Shown here: positions 13,001 to 23,875 of the stretch, piece by piece
Position numbering within the stretch: position 1 is the first letter of the stretch
Layout: every line of letters begins with the position of its first letter
Source of the DNA: Episyrphus balteatus
Lineage: Eukaryota; Arthropoda; Insecta; Diptera; Syrphidae
DNA: 64,000 nt
Assembly: GCF_945859705.1 (NCBI RefSeq)
Contig: NC_079135.1
Coordinates: 18,540,501 to 18,604,500, forward strand
Reading direction: 5' to 3'
Program-made: the position numbers and the translations under genes
Notes under the pieces: model-generated
Told to the model about the DNA's origin: nothing
What the model saw: only the letters and a program-made list of their open reading frames with translations
Databases searched by the model: none

Positions 13001-14602
13001 AAAATTTTTTGAAAACCATCCGGCAAACCGGACAGGCTGTCGGATGGGTGTTCACACTATCAAAACAGCATCAGATCAGACCAAATGGCGGCTGGTCTGT
13101 CCGGTAAGTTAGTCAATGTGAACCCCCCTAATCACAATTCTGATCTTCGTATTTTCTTCATTGCGTAGGCGTTTGTACTGAGGTGAATGTACCTTATTTT
13201 TTTTTACGATCAAACTTTGTGGGAGTTTACAATCAACTATCTAAATTCTAAATAATTTGTGTTTGGCAAACAAAAAAAAAAATGTCAACAAAGTATAGTG
13301 TTTACCTATTTTATATTTTTAAAAGTGTGGAGATCTTCGGAAATCTCGAACTTTGAACGAAGTTTTTTAACAATACATAGGTACTTCTCACTCACTTACT
13401 ATCAAAATATTGAGACTTTCATTTTTTTTAATTCGTTTATTCAGTTGTTTCTCATCTTAAGTAGTTAATTCGATTTAAAGAAAGAAAGAAATACAGAAAA
13501 AGAAATCTCTATAATAAGTCTGATTTATGCTAGGTTTAATAAGTTTTCTCAACCGATTCTATTATTACTTTTCCCTCTTTCGCTGACTGTCTCTTAATTA
13601 CGCTCGACTACCTTTCGACACTACTCATTCCAAGTAATTAAAACTAAATTTCATAAAACCCAGAACTGACTAACTATCTTTTCAAAATTAAATCCAAACC
13701 ATTAAACAATTTACAAACAGAATCTATATAGTTTACACTCAATTCTAACCTTGAGAAAATGACGTAGTACAAAATACAAATCATACATATGTTAGCCAAC
13801 TCGTCAGTCAGCTTCGTTATCATTTAACCGAAAAAATTCTTATGAAATACTCGATTTATTGCCATTTGCCATTTTATCTATGCCAATGGGTCGGCCGAAT
13901 GATGATAATTCCGTGACTTAATTCAAAGTGAATATCATCATCAAAACCCGTTCGTCCGACGACGTCGTTAAAAATGAATGAAAACAAACAAAAAAAAGGC
14001 AAATAACAAAAAATCGAAATAAATATTATCTAATTCTCAAAAAAAACTTAAAATTTTAAAATTATGCAGAGGAATTCCGCGACTTGACTTTCATTTTTTT
14101 ATAATTTTGTAATTCTTAATTTGACTCACTTTAAAAGCTGGCATCTCATCGCTCGTCTCCTTAATTCCAGCTGGGATATTCTTCTCCTCGCAATGTTCCA
14201 CATGACAAAATTTCATAGCACATTTGCTATCATCTGGCCAAAATGGACAATCCTGTTGCAGATTAACTTTGTAAAATCGAAAATAATTCTTCACAAGGAG
14301 ACTTTTTAAACGGGGATAGATTTTAACATTGTTAAAATGATCGACAGTGTCCACGTTGCAACTGCAATCGTTTATTGAACCTTTGAGCTGTAAATGAGAC
14401 ACGTATTTTAATAACAACCTCCTCAAGAAAAAAGACTCTTCCCTCGTAACAAAATACTTACCTCACAGAAACAACTTTTGTCATCATTCGAATTCGACGA
14501 TGACGACGAGGGTGAAGAGAAATAACCAAATGCTGTACAGACCAAAAAACCAAGTAGAACATAAACAAACGAATAATTGCGGACCTGCCTTGACACTGAC
14601 AT
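4027..14602 (-). CDS. Ero1L: ERO1, endoplasmic reticulum oxidoreductin 1 (477 aa, six exons)
   Basis: Coding exons on the minus strand are 14602-14462, 14387-14130, 6745-6072, 6014-5861, 5796-5642 and 4078-4027; all introns are GT/AG and the frame is continuous (1,434 nt with stop). ERO1 is the FAD-dependent ER oxidase that passes electrons from PDI to oxygen, making disulfides and H2O2. Residues 1-30 form a hydrophobic signal sequence, followed by the Cys-rich CSCNVDTVDHFNN segment. The shuttle pair is C103-AMKF-C108 (CxxxxC). Family blocks NPERYTGYKG (198-207), RLISGLHTSINIHLS (253-267) and WGHNLEEF follow. The active-site CxxCxxC is C396-VG-C399-DK-C402, then RLWGKLQTQGLGTALK. The protein ends ELENFRKLLR. 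Length matches human ERO1 (about 468 aa). Intron 2 is 7.4 kb and intron 5 is 1.6 kb, both repeat-laden. All key cysteines are present, so it appears functional. Confidence 0.96.
4428..5010. repeat. Minisatellite of ATTCGATAGTTTT-type units in ERO1 intron 5
   Basis: A short motif, roughly ttcattcgatagtttt, is repeated in tandem with alternating variants (attcgaatag, attcgatag, aaacgatag). Between about 4590 and 4830 the variants recur in a regular order with a higher-order period near 65 bp. The right end switches into palindromic aatgaatgaa and tcgatag runs. The open frames across this block (for example 4818-4588 minus, rich in KKNYSNEK) are products of the repeat and not a gene. Confidence 0.85.
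7280..8030 (+). repeat. Dispersed repeat family, copy A
   Basis: The unit starts after a short (GTCT)n run, with phrases such as aaggagctacagcc and ggataggccgatctactgc. It continues through ggcataccaaatttattt, aacgactctaacgatttt and ttttggagctcaattt, and ends near gagcaagttcgtgcgatgca. The same ordered phrases recur at about 22180-23960 (plus, interrupted) and in reverse orientation at 27430-27990, with fragments near 49720-50030. The class is not identified; the (GTCT)n start and lack of coding potential suggest a non-autonomous element. Confidence 0.6.
9356..9972. repeat. 617-bp non-autonomous element with 36-bp terminal inverted repeats
   Basis: Bases 9356-9391 are the exact reverse complement of 9937-9972 (outer sequence aattgaatcatttatttgca, inner end gataagtcca). 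The core motif gataagtcc also recurs inside, near 9384, 9531-9551 (a palindrome, aataagtcccggacttat) and 9762. No target duplication is visible at the borders. There is no transposase frame. Confidence 0.75.
10484..10930. repeat. Foldback element with a third copy of the arm
   Basis: Arm 10484-10528 (includes gaagacgtagacgcacgaga) is nearly the reverse complement of 10556-10597 (tcttatgtgcatcttgtgcg, acgtcttcgtgtagaag). A direct copy of the right arm with its leader ctcctttgctcttatg lies at 10883-10930. The phrase agatgcacataagaa also occurs at about 24102, outside this element. No coding function. Confidence 0.7.
11307..11778. repeat. TIR element beginning aggtccgttcca
   Basis: Terminal inverted repeats are aggtccgttccacact at the left and agtctggaacagacct at the right (13-14 of 16 bases pair). 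The right end contains a second inverted repeat, gttccagactttttg near 11661 with caaaaagtctggaac near 11758, so it can fold into a hairpin. Flanking 5-mers ttata and tcata are near matches. It has no coding capacity. Confidence 0.55.
12227..13128. mobile_element. Outer MITE with ggggggttcacattg termini
   Basis: The ends ggggggttcacattgacc and, reverse complemented, ggggggttcacattgact pair over about 35 bp (continuing aacttaccggacagacc), flanked by TA on both sides. Subterminal copies of the ccggacag and catcagac motifs occur inside. The element is about 370 bp without the nested insertion at 12356-12887. It carries no transposase and is presumably mobilised in trans. Confidence 0.8.
12356..12887. 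mobile_element. Nested 532-bp MITE with TAA target duplication
   Basis: The left end gggtattcacgtaa matches the reverse complement of the right end ttacgtgaatacccc, with TAA directly outside each end (12353-12355 and 12888-12890). A 3-bp TWA duplication with GGG-starting termini is typical of PIF/Harbinger-type elements. It sits wholly inside the element at 12227-13128 and is therefore the younger insertion. It contains several tctacggtttc repeats near its right end. Confidence 0.8.
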
Positions 14603-16461
14603 TGTGTGAATGTGGAGTGGGGTCGTGGTCTTGGCCAGAAAAAGCCTTTAACTTTGTTTCTTTTGTTATTTTCGATTGAACTATACAAGAATTTGATGTT
14701 TAAATCGAATTAGGTCGACTTGGCGGATGGAAAGCGGATTGTACATTGATTTGAAAGTTTTTTTTGGGATTTCTTTAACAGAAATTGAATTTGGTTTATG
14801 TTTTGTATTCCGCCCCTTTTGAATACTCCCACACGACGATTATTTTGTGACTGTCACTTCTCAACTATACAAAATATTGAATGTCGATTGTGAAATAAAA
14901 AACTAAACAATTTTATCAAACCAAAAAATTGATAAATAAAGGTGAGAAGATACAAGACTTTGACGAAATAACAAAATGATGATTAGAAGCCGAGAGGGAC
15001 ACGTACTCTTTTTAGATTTTTTTTTCTGTGTAAAATTTTTATTCGTGGAATTCGTGTATTGTAGTTGCCTGCGTTCGTTTTGTTTTGCGGGAGAAAGTTG
15101 GATGGAGGATGATACACTGACAGCAACGCAACAACAACAATGCGCATACCAAAAAAAGTTGACGTTTTGTGATGTCAAAAACATATGGTTGGAATAATGG
15201 TTTGAGTATTGGGTTAAATATTGAGATTGTGAATAAAATTGATTTGTGTTTTGAATATGGTTGGGTCACAATGGAATATGTTAATGAAACAATGCTGCCA
15301 AAGCTCCAATATTTTTTTTGTGGGTTGTTGATTTTTATTGGTAGTTTTAGATTTTTTAATTGAAATTGATTTTTTTTTTAATAGAATGCATTTGAAGTTA
15401 AAAGCCAATTTTATGTATTTTTTTTAGTTAGTTTTATGGATTTGAGGATATACATATATCTGGCTGAAAATTATAGGGTTGTATATGTCAACTCACCTTA
15501 GATTTGAGAAAATCGATCTCAAAATTTTTAAGGCTGGTTTTTTGGATAAAATACCATACTAACAATTTTGCTTCCATAATGCTTTACAGAAGCAACAATT
15601 GCATCTGTAAAGCTTTATAGAACCAAAATTGTTTGTCGGGTAGTTACATAGCAATGTATTGATTTTTAATAACAGAAAAAATACCACAAATCACGTAGTT
15701 GCATTTATACAAAACAAAAATTCCTGCTTTTGTTGAATTATAGGTACACGGAATTATTATATTAATCAATTATTATATTATTATTATATTAATCAATTTG
15801 TGTAAAACCATGGAAGTTTTTTTTACCAGTATCGTCGAAATAAATTTGTTTAAAAAAAAATTTTTTTTTAATTTATCCTGGAAGTCGTTGAAATTACGAA
15901 AATTTTGGTGTAGGTATAAAACTCATTATTTGTATTTTGTATGAAATACAACCTTAAATTCTCAGCCAGCGAATTATTGTCATCTGTTCAAAGAATTTTT
16001 TTTTTTTTCACTGTTCGACGAATAAAGTTATTAGGCTCATAAACAGTCAGATAAAAACATTGAATTTTTCAATCAAGAATAATTTATTCTACAGAATAAC
16101 AAAAAAAAAATTGTCAAATTCAAAAATATTTAAAATTAAACGTCATTTTTATTCATGATTGTTTTTGTTTTCTTGTGTTCCACTGTATTTTTTTTTTTTA
16201 ATTCTTTCAAAACAGCTTTGACAACTGACACAATATTTTTGTTGAGATTATTCCTTAGAATAATTTTTATTCGTCTCCGAAAGAAGCAGATAGTTTTATT
16301 CTTAGGAATAAGCTATATCTGCTTGTTGAAAAATTGATTTTTTCTTTATCCTTAGGAATAAGTACTAACTGACTGTTTAACTGACTATTGAAAAATTGGC
16401 CCTAAGTGAAAGATAATTCAAAGGAAAAATTTTTAGCTTCTATTTGTAAATTGACCACTTA

Positions 16462-16611
16462 AGCCTGGTACGCTGCTCGCGCTAAATTTTAGCTCCCATA
16501 CAAATTATCGAAAATTTTTAGCCGAGATAAAATGGATCCCATACAAGTTATCGATAACTTGTATGGGAATTTTATCTCGGCTAAAATTTAGCGCGAGCAG
16601 CGTACCAGGCT
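16462..16611. mobile_element. 150-bp palindromic MITE with TTA target duplication
   Basis: The element begins agcctggtacgctgctcgcg and ends with its exact reverse complement; the inner halves (gctaaattttagc, gccgagataaaat, cccatacaagttatcga) also pair, so it folds almost end to end. TTA occurs immediately outside both ends (16459-16461 and 16612-16614). The structure fits a PIF/Harbinger-type MITE reduced to its inverted repeats. Confidence 0.85.
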
Positions 16612-16696
16612 TTAGCAAAGAAGCTATGAAATAATAAGGGAAAAAAGAATAATCAGTTTTTTATACAACATAATTATTTTAACAAAAAAAAAAAAA

Positions 16697-16727
<31 letters not shown>

Positions 16728-16909
16728 TAAAAACAAAAACAAAAACAAAAACAAAAACAAAAACAAAAACAAAAACAAAAACAAAAACAAAAACAAAAAC
16801 AAAAACAAAAACAAAAACAAAAACAAAAACAAAAACAAAAACAAAAACAAAAACAAAAACAAAAACAAAAACAAAAACAAAAACAAAAACAAAACCAAAA
16901 ACAAAAGCA
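16697..16909. repeat. (AAAAAT)n then (AAAAAC)n microsatellite
   Basis: About five AAAAAT units are followed by about 28 AAAAAC units with nearly no interruption. The open frames reading FVFVFV, LFLFLF and CFCFCF on the minus strand arise from this repeat and are not genes. Confidence 0.95.
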
Positions 16910-16986
16910 AACGTTATCATCATGGTTTATCTGTTTCAAAAATTTTTTAAATAAAGTAAGTTCATGACAGACATTTGGAAGAATTA

Positions 16987-17499
16987 TGTCGTTTTCGATT
17001 GGTTTCACTCAAGGATTCACTCATTCTGAAATCCAATAAAACAGTTTGAATCGCTGTCACTCAAATCTGAAATTTTATATCTGTATTTGTTAATAATCAA
17101 ATAAAATTGTGAACTTTCAAGCGTCAAATATTAAATAATTTTTTTTCCTTCAAACGAAATATTATAAATTAATATTCAAAAACGGTAATATTCAACAAAT
17201 TATTGGGATAGATGGTTGGTAAAATATTTTAAGTAAGTATAATAATGCGTTTATTTGTTTGAAAGTAAATTAAAAAAATAATTTAAAAAAAAAAAAAACA
17301 AAAAAAAAACTGATTGAGTGATTATTTTGACTTTTGAATATTGATGTATTAGTGCTTCTTGACTGGATTCTGATTTTGAATCGAGAAGAGAATTTCTCTT
17401 CTGAGAAGCGTTTTTTCTGTCATTTTCGTGCGAATAAAACAGTTTTAGAAGGCTTCTGAATGATTCCGGACGCTTCCGAAGAGCCAATCGAAAACGACA
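16987..17499. mobile_element. 513-bp TIR element, family member 1 (tgtcgttttcgattgg ends)
   Basis: The left end tgtcgttttcgattgg is the exact reverse complement of the right end at 17484-17499, and TTA flanks both sides. Subterminal sequence (ggattcactcattctgaaat, and at the other end gcttctgaatgattccggac) matches the element at 47676-49031 in inverted orientation. No transposase frame. The TWA duplication again points to a PIF/Harbinger-like family. Confidence 0.8.
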
Positions 17500-20400
17500 T
17501 TAATCATCATATCAAATATAAAAAAAATCGATACTAAATTTTTTTTTTTAATTTAACGTTGAATAACTTGAATATATTATTTATTTTTATTCAATTTTTA
17601 ATAATGTTATTAATTTATACATAGTCAAAATCTGAAAACCAAATGTTTTGAGAACAAATATCTACTTTTGAAGATATAAGTAAATATAAAAAAGAAACTT
17701 CGGTTTGAAGAGAGACTCACTTACCTATTATTCAATAGCATTTATTAAATTGTTCGATGTTAAAAACTTAATACTTTTAGATTTCGTCATAAAATTATCT
17801 TTGACTTGAGATCTTAATTTTTTTTTTATTTATTTATTTATAATTTTATTGATCCATAAGTAAATTGCACCATCAATAAATCAAAATAAAGCTCTATCTA
17901 CCAAGGTTTTGAGCTAAGATCTTAAAATATTTTTGTTTTTTTCGTGTTTCCCAACGAAGTACCTAATTGAAAACAAAAAAAAATTCTTTTAGAAAAATCA
18001 ATTTTTTAAACGCTAAGTCGTAGAGAATTGATTTTTTTTATCGACAGACAATTTTGATACAAGAATTACGTAAGTAATGAAAAAAATCTAAACAAATTCA
18101 AAAGAAGTTCGTTTTTTAAAACGGAAAATTAAAAAAAACTTTGTCAAAGTGGTTATTTTTTTCGACAATATGGCTTATTCTAAAGGAAAGTTAATAAAAA
18201 AAAGGTATTAAAATGTCTTATACGGGTATTTTTTTCTAAGGCGCTAGTTCTCAAAATATGATTTTTTGAAAAACACCTATTTTTTAAAAGAATTTTTAAC
18301 GTATATTCTGAATCTGAAAATTACAGAACTATTAGATTTATTGTTGGATTTTTTTAATAATATTTATACAGTAGATATATGATAAAAACTATCTTTGTAA
18401 AAATTTTCAAACAATTTTATGTTCGAAGTTCAAAGATGATGATTAATAAACGTTAAAACTGAAGTTTGGAATAACATAAAGTTTTTAACTAGTTTCGTTA
18501 TCATACAATTTTTTTATCTCTTTGTGTCGGCTTATTTCGGAATACGAAAAATAGACATTTTTTAGTATTGCTTGAAAAAATTAAAGTCATTCACGATAGT
18601 AAAACAAAATTCTAAAAATATTATAAGAAAACTAAAAAAAAATAATTTTAAATTTAGGTTAAAGTTATAATAAATGAGTAGTGACTTTATGTCATTTCTC
18701 AGAAAATCAAAAAAAAAAAAACTATAAATAATGTTATGATTTTTCATACGATTTTCAGCTTTTGTAGGGTCAATTTATTGTTTTTAATAATATACTCGTA
18801 GAATGGTTTAATTGAGCGTTGGAATGTGGTTGGAATAATAAGTTTGAAAAAAGTGAAAAATGATATAATTTTGAAAAGACACTCCTCAATTATGATATCC
18901 CAAAAATATTTCCAAAGTAGCTATTTAAAATCCAGCAAATGAGATAATTTTTCTATTTCTTAATTTTTTCAGAAAAACAATTTGGTAGAAGATACCTACT
19001 TCCCTCTGAAGTAAACAAAAAAAAAAAATCTCTTATCGAAATATACTCGTAATTGATACTCATATATTCATCATGAACTAAGTGCCTCATTATCTCTGTC
19101 TCCTCCTCTTAATTGCTGTAGGCATCTATCTTTTTGTCTTTTTCACAACAAACGTCGATACAAGTTTTAATACAATTCCCATGGACCTTGCACAAAATGC
19201 AGATTTACAACACCTGTATCCATAGAAGCTGTACAGGTAGGTAAATAAATCCCAAAACTTTGCCGACAGGTATAATGTATTATCTTGTATCTTCGTTTTG
19301 TTGTGCTTAACTTCTACGATCTTTTGAATTGGTACTATTTTTATACTATTTTTACCTTTTCATCCTCTTGCTACCGCTCCCAACCTTCGTGTCGGTCACC
19401 AATCATTGATGATGGCAATGGTAATAATGACTGTTCTTTTACTTGTTCTTCTCGCTTTCTTCTCTGCGCACACACAAACAAACACACCTTTTCGTGTGTT
19501 GTTTGATTTTGGTCATATATGTTGTTGTAATTCTTCTCGTTTCTTCTTCTTGAATCCCAAGTCCAAGTCCGATCCCAACAAGTCTTTCACTGTGGGTTCT
19601 TCTTCATGCCACGAGCACGACTTAAACCACACAGCTGTGAGACCTTCTTCAGGAATCCAATGGCCAAGAAGACTTTAGTATGTCTTAAACTCTCGAGCTG
19701 TTCGCTAACGTTCTAAAACCGTGGTAACCTATCCTCTCTATGGTATCTTATTCTCTCTCTTCACTGTCGGATTGAAGATATCCTATAGATAGTTTTTTGT
19801 ATCTATATAAAATTGATACACTAATTAATTTATTTAGTCAAGAAGAACTAACGGAGTGACAAAAAAGAAGATACGAAGCAGAATAAAAAAAAAAACCGAA
19901 GAGAAAAAAGACTCTTCTTCTACACTTTTTCGAATGAAGACTACGTGTTTTTTTTTAGTATGTTATCTTCAGCAGTTTTTTTGAAGTGAAAAAAAAGTAG
20001 AAATTACCGTTAGAGTTAGTATCTTCTATCGAATGCGGTATTTATCCTAATTAATATATATCTTCAGCGAGTATATTTTTATACGTGGAATTGAAGACAA
20101 AAGAAGACTACGTGTTAAAATCCGTTCGAGAGTGCGGGTGGAATTCTTAAAAAACGATCGCTATTGTTTTTTAGTTTTGTTCCCGTTTTTTTTCTTCGAT
20201 CTTCAGTTAGTGTAGGTATTTTTTTCATTCTTCTATATTGTTCCTATAAAATGCATTAAACTGTGACACACTTTTTCGAAATTGGTTTTGGTTCTTCTTT
20301 CGATGTAGAAGAGTCTCAGAAGGGAAGGTCTGATGTAGTGTTGAGACTAAAAAAAAAAAAAAATTGAAAGAAATTGATGACCCGCAAGTATCACAAGTCA

Positions 20401-22415
20401 ATTATTATTTAATTGAGAACTTCCGAAGATGAAGATAGTGAAATTATTATTTTTTGTTGTTCTTTTTTTTTCATTCTTCATAAATAAATGTGACGTTGGT
20501 TGTGGTTAGTCTTGGTTGGTAATAAAAAAAAAAGGTTAAATCAAGATGCAAGAACCTCACTTTTAGTAGGTATATAAATAAAGAAGAAGAACGTATAATA
20601 AAAAATGGACTTTCGCTGAAAATTGTTTGCACATAAAACAATTTAATATGTACTATTGTACTTACCTTATGTTTGATGGTTTTTTGAGATTTTTGAAAAT
20701 TAATTTTGCTTTCAACTGTTTGGATGATTATAAATACAAAGTATTATCGCAGAGGCAAGTTGAAGGCAGATATTTGACCTAATTATGGTTCGCGAGGTTG
20801 TGTAACCGGTTATTGTTCTACTTTTTTTTTTGTAATGTTTTTAAAATTTTTATTTTGGATTAGGTGATGTTTATTCTAAAGGAGTTGGATAAAGTTAGTT
20901 TTATTTAAATCCATTATTAAACATACTTGAAAACATAGTTTAATTTATTTTAATTTTGTGTTTGATTACAAAGAATATTTTCTAGAAATCTTAAAACTTG
21001 TTTTAAACTTTGTTTGTTTAACTTTGTTTTAAATAATTGAAATATCATTATCTTATGTATATACCTACTTGCAACCGAATATAGTCCAATATAGCCTTTT
21101 CTAGCAGACCGTGCGTCAGATTCAGTTATTGTGGTTTTTTTGTTGGGTTTTTGATGATATTGGTCGATTGGTTAAGTTTTCGAGTTTGAGATTGAAATGA
21201 AACAATGACAAGAATGTCATGAACTCCAAAAACCTTCTCAAGTGTAATTCTTTAACATTGGTATTAAAATGGAAAAAATTGTATGTTTGGGCTTTTGAGT
21301 AGATAAGACAAGAGCTACCTTTTTCCTTTTTCGATTTCTTTCCAAAACTTTAAGATTAATTGACAACTTTTTTGTGACAAATGGAAGCATCGAACAGAGC
21401 TCATCAAAATATATAAATAAATACATAACTTTTGGCCAGTTTTTACACAAAAGGACTATAAGAAGAATTTAATAATATGGCAGCATTTATAAAACAAACT
21501 TTTTCATAAACGTTATAAGAGCTTTACAAAAGTTATCGTACTTAAGATGACAACGGTTTAAAATTGAAATACATCGATCTCAACATTTGAAGAAGGAAAA
21601 GTTGGGAAGCATATTTTTTTATATTTTTTTATGCTTTAGACCTCAAAAGTTCAGAAGATGAAAAATTAAGAAGCACTACTGGGTTGAACACACTTGCTCT
21701 TATGTTACAAGTTGTTTGGAATATTAAAGCTTTTAAAAAATCATAAAAGCATTTTTGTAAAACAAACTTTTAAAATAATATAAAATTTGATTTAAAGTCT
21801 CTTTTAATGGTTTTGACCTTTTTTGTTTTGCCATTTAGTTAGATAAAAGTGGTTTGAAAATCGTTATGTTTTTTTATATAAAATAAAAAAAAAATTAGTA
21901 TTCCATTAAAAGGAAATATTAATCGACACATAAAAACAAAGTTTCAATAAAATTCATTGGTTCGTTTTCAAAAAAATTATTTTTCAAAAAAAAAACCTGA
22001 AACTTTTTATTTAAACCCAAAAATGATTATTTCAAAAAATTTTCTAAATTTAAACATTAGAGCTACTAAAACGTTTTTGTACAAAAATTTACATTGAAAT
22101 TGATTGTGCTCCGAGAATATACCAAATTTGGAGAGCCTTTAACTTAACAACATATTTCGTTAAAACCATTTCTTTCGGATCTCCTGTATAGCAAGTAACT
22201 TGCTATGCACAGAGAGGTTTTTGGAGGAACTTATTTTTAACGGCCTAAAATAAAGGTACTACCATAGGTACCTATATCTATTATCTACCAATTTTTAAAA
22301 AATACGATGATATTTAAAAAAGCTCCTCGATTTTGTTAAAAAAAATCCAATGTTTGATTCTTATAGATATCTTTAAATAAAAAAAAGTTTTTTTTTCGAA
22401 AATCGTTATTAATAA

Positions 22416-23035
22416 CACCGGCACACAAAAAAAAAAAAAAAGTGTCATGAACCAGAAACCAGACCTATCTTTCTATATGTTTTTGGACCCGCTGAATCCC
22501 AATTTCAAGTCCGTTTGGCCCTGTCACCCTCCAGTTTTGAGTAATATGCAAAAAACTCAAAAAAAGGTAGTTTTTGGGGTCTTTTTTACACTTTTCTCAA
22601 AACTGGAGGGTGACCGGGCAAAACGGACTTGAAATTCAGATTCAGCGGTCCCAAAAACATATAGAAAGATAGGTCTGGTTTCTGGTTCATACAACTTTTT
22701 TTTTGTGTGCTAGCACTGTTGCGACATGTCGCTGTCATACCCGGCACACAAAAAAAAAGTTTCATGTATCAGGAAGCAGACCTATCTTTCTATATGTTTT
22801 TGGGACCGCTGAATCCGATTTTCAAGTCCGTTTTGCCCGGTCACCCTTCAGTTTTGAGAAAAATGCAAAAAACTCCAAAAAAGTCATAAAAATTCAAATA
22901 AAATGCACTCACAGCTCAAAACTGGAGGGTGATGGGGCCAAACGGACTTCAAATTCGGATTCAGCGTGCCCAAAAACATATAGAAAGATAGGTCTGGTTT
23001 CTGGTTCATGACACTTTTTTTTTTGTGTGCCGGTG
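22416..23035. mobile_element. Tandem dimer of a ~295-bp palindromic MITE
   Basis: Each half (about 22416-22711 and 22740-23035) is itself an inverted repeat beginning caccggcacacaaaa or a near copy, with arms of more than 100 bp that include gacctatctttctatatg and acggactt. The two halves lie head to tail, joined by about 28 bp containing gttgcgacatgtcgctgtca. TAA flanks the whole unit at 22413-22415 and 23036-23038. The open frames read through it are repeat translations. Confidence 0.8.
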
Positions 23036-23452
23036 TAATTAAAAAAAAAAAAATCAACGTTTTACAAAAAAAGCATTTTTACAGCTTAAATATAAATAAA
23101 AATTAAACATACGAAAAAGTAAAGTTTTGGATTTAAAAAATTTGATGATTTTTTATCAAATTTTCGTAAACGGAACTTCTATTTTCTTTTTTGAAGTTTT
23201 GAAGTAAGGTGTTGATTAATGTTAATTATAAAATGGCATACCAACTTTGTTTGAAAATTTGTTTTACCAAAAAAAAAAAAAAATGTATAAAAAAATAGTT
23301 TTTTTGAAACGGCTTAAACCATTTTTTTCTCTAAAAATGCAAATTAATAAATCAAATTGCATAATTTTTTTAAGAGCTCAAATTCATATAAGATATTGTT
23401 TTTTTTATTTATTTTTCATATATATGTATAAACATTAATCAAATTTGTATAT

Positions 23453-23875
23453 TGTTACATATTGAAATGCTCCCTTTACTTATAGATGCTCCCTTCACTT
23501 ATAAATGTTCCCTTTACTTATAGATGTTCCCTTAACTAATAAGTCTCCACCCATTAAGTAGGAGGTCACTAATTACACTTCTTATCGTATGCAAAACATA
23601 CATTAAGAGTGCATTATCATCTGAGACATTCTCTTTCCAACATTATCTCCTATAGAAGATAATGCTGGAGAGATAATTAGTAATATCGTTATATCGTATT
23701 TAAGTATTATTTAGATCGTAGATTAAGTTTGTAAGTTAGTCTCTAAGTCTTTTTATTCAGTCGACTATTTTTCGTTCTTAATGTGAACTCGTTCGTTCTA
23801 AATGTTTTGTTAAATAAAGTTTGATACAAAATTAAAATAAAAGTGGTTTCATTTGGGATTTATGAAACACCTAAC
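23453..23875 (+). mobile_element. Probable solo LTR (423 bp)
   Basis: The unit begins tgttacatattg and ends cctaac, between 5-bp direct repeats tatat at 23448-23452 and 23876-23880. It contains a pyrimidine-rich internal repeat at the start, an initiator-like attcagtcga near 23756 and a polyadenylation signal aataaa near 23814, the order expected of U3-R-U5. No internal retroviral domain or second LTR follows, so a solo LTR is inferred. The ends are not a perfect TG...CA pair, which lowers confidence. Confidence 0.6.
23466..23545 (+). repeat. Four ~20-bp direct repeats inside the LTR-like unit
   Basis: The motif tgctccctttacttatagat is repeated four times with small changes (cttcacttataaatg, gttccctttac, gttcccttaact). 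The repeats may be U3 enhancer-like elements, as often seen in LTRs, but no function can be read from sequence alone. Confidence 0.75.

Larger units (their letters stand above)
6746..14129. other. ERO1 intron 2, an insertion-rich 7.4-kb intron
   Basis: The donor (GTGAGT after codon 133) and acceptor (TTCCAG before 6745) bound this intron. It carries a dispersed repeat at 7280-8030, an inverted-repeat element at 9356-9972, a foldback at 10484-10930, a further TIR unit at 11307-11778 and a nested pair at 12227-13128. I found no supported coding region. The remaining stretches (8030-9350 and 13130-14129) are AT-rich sequence with nothing recognisable. Confidence 0.85.

Noticed and set aside
14903..15363. 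Several overlapping frames upstream of ERO1 on both strands
   Set aside because: They overlap each other in conflicting frames, are hydrophobic or low in complexity, and show no family resemblance; the region is better explained as promoter and intergenic DNA.
16624..17008. Frames encoding long FVFV, LFLF or CFCF repeats
   Set aside because: They are translations of the (AAAAAC)n microsatellite in three frames.
19285..19678. Two overlapping plus-strand frames in a less AT-rich block
   Set aside because: No recognisable protein, no splice structure and low-complexity Ser/Phe-rich translation; more likely non-coding sequence.
22447..23011. Overlapping plus-strand frames with repeated residues such as PDLSFYMF
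   Set aside because: The repetition comes from the tandem palindromic MITE; the frames differ between the two halves and have no coding signature.
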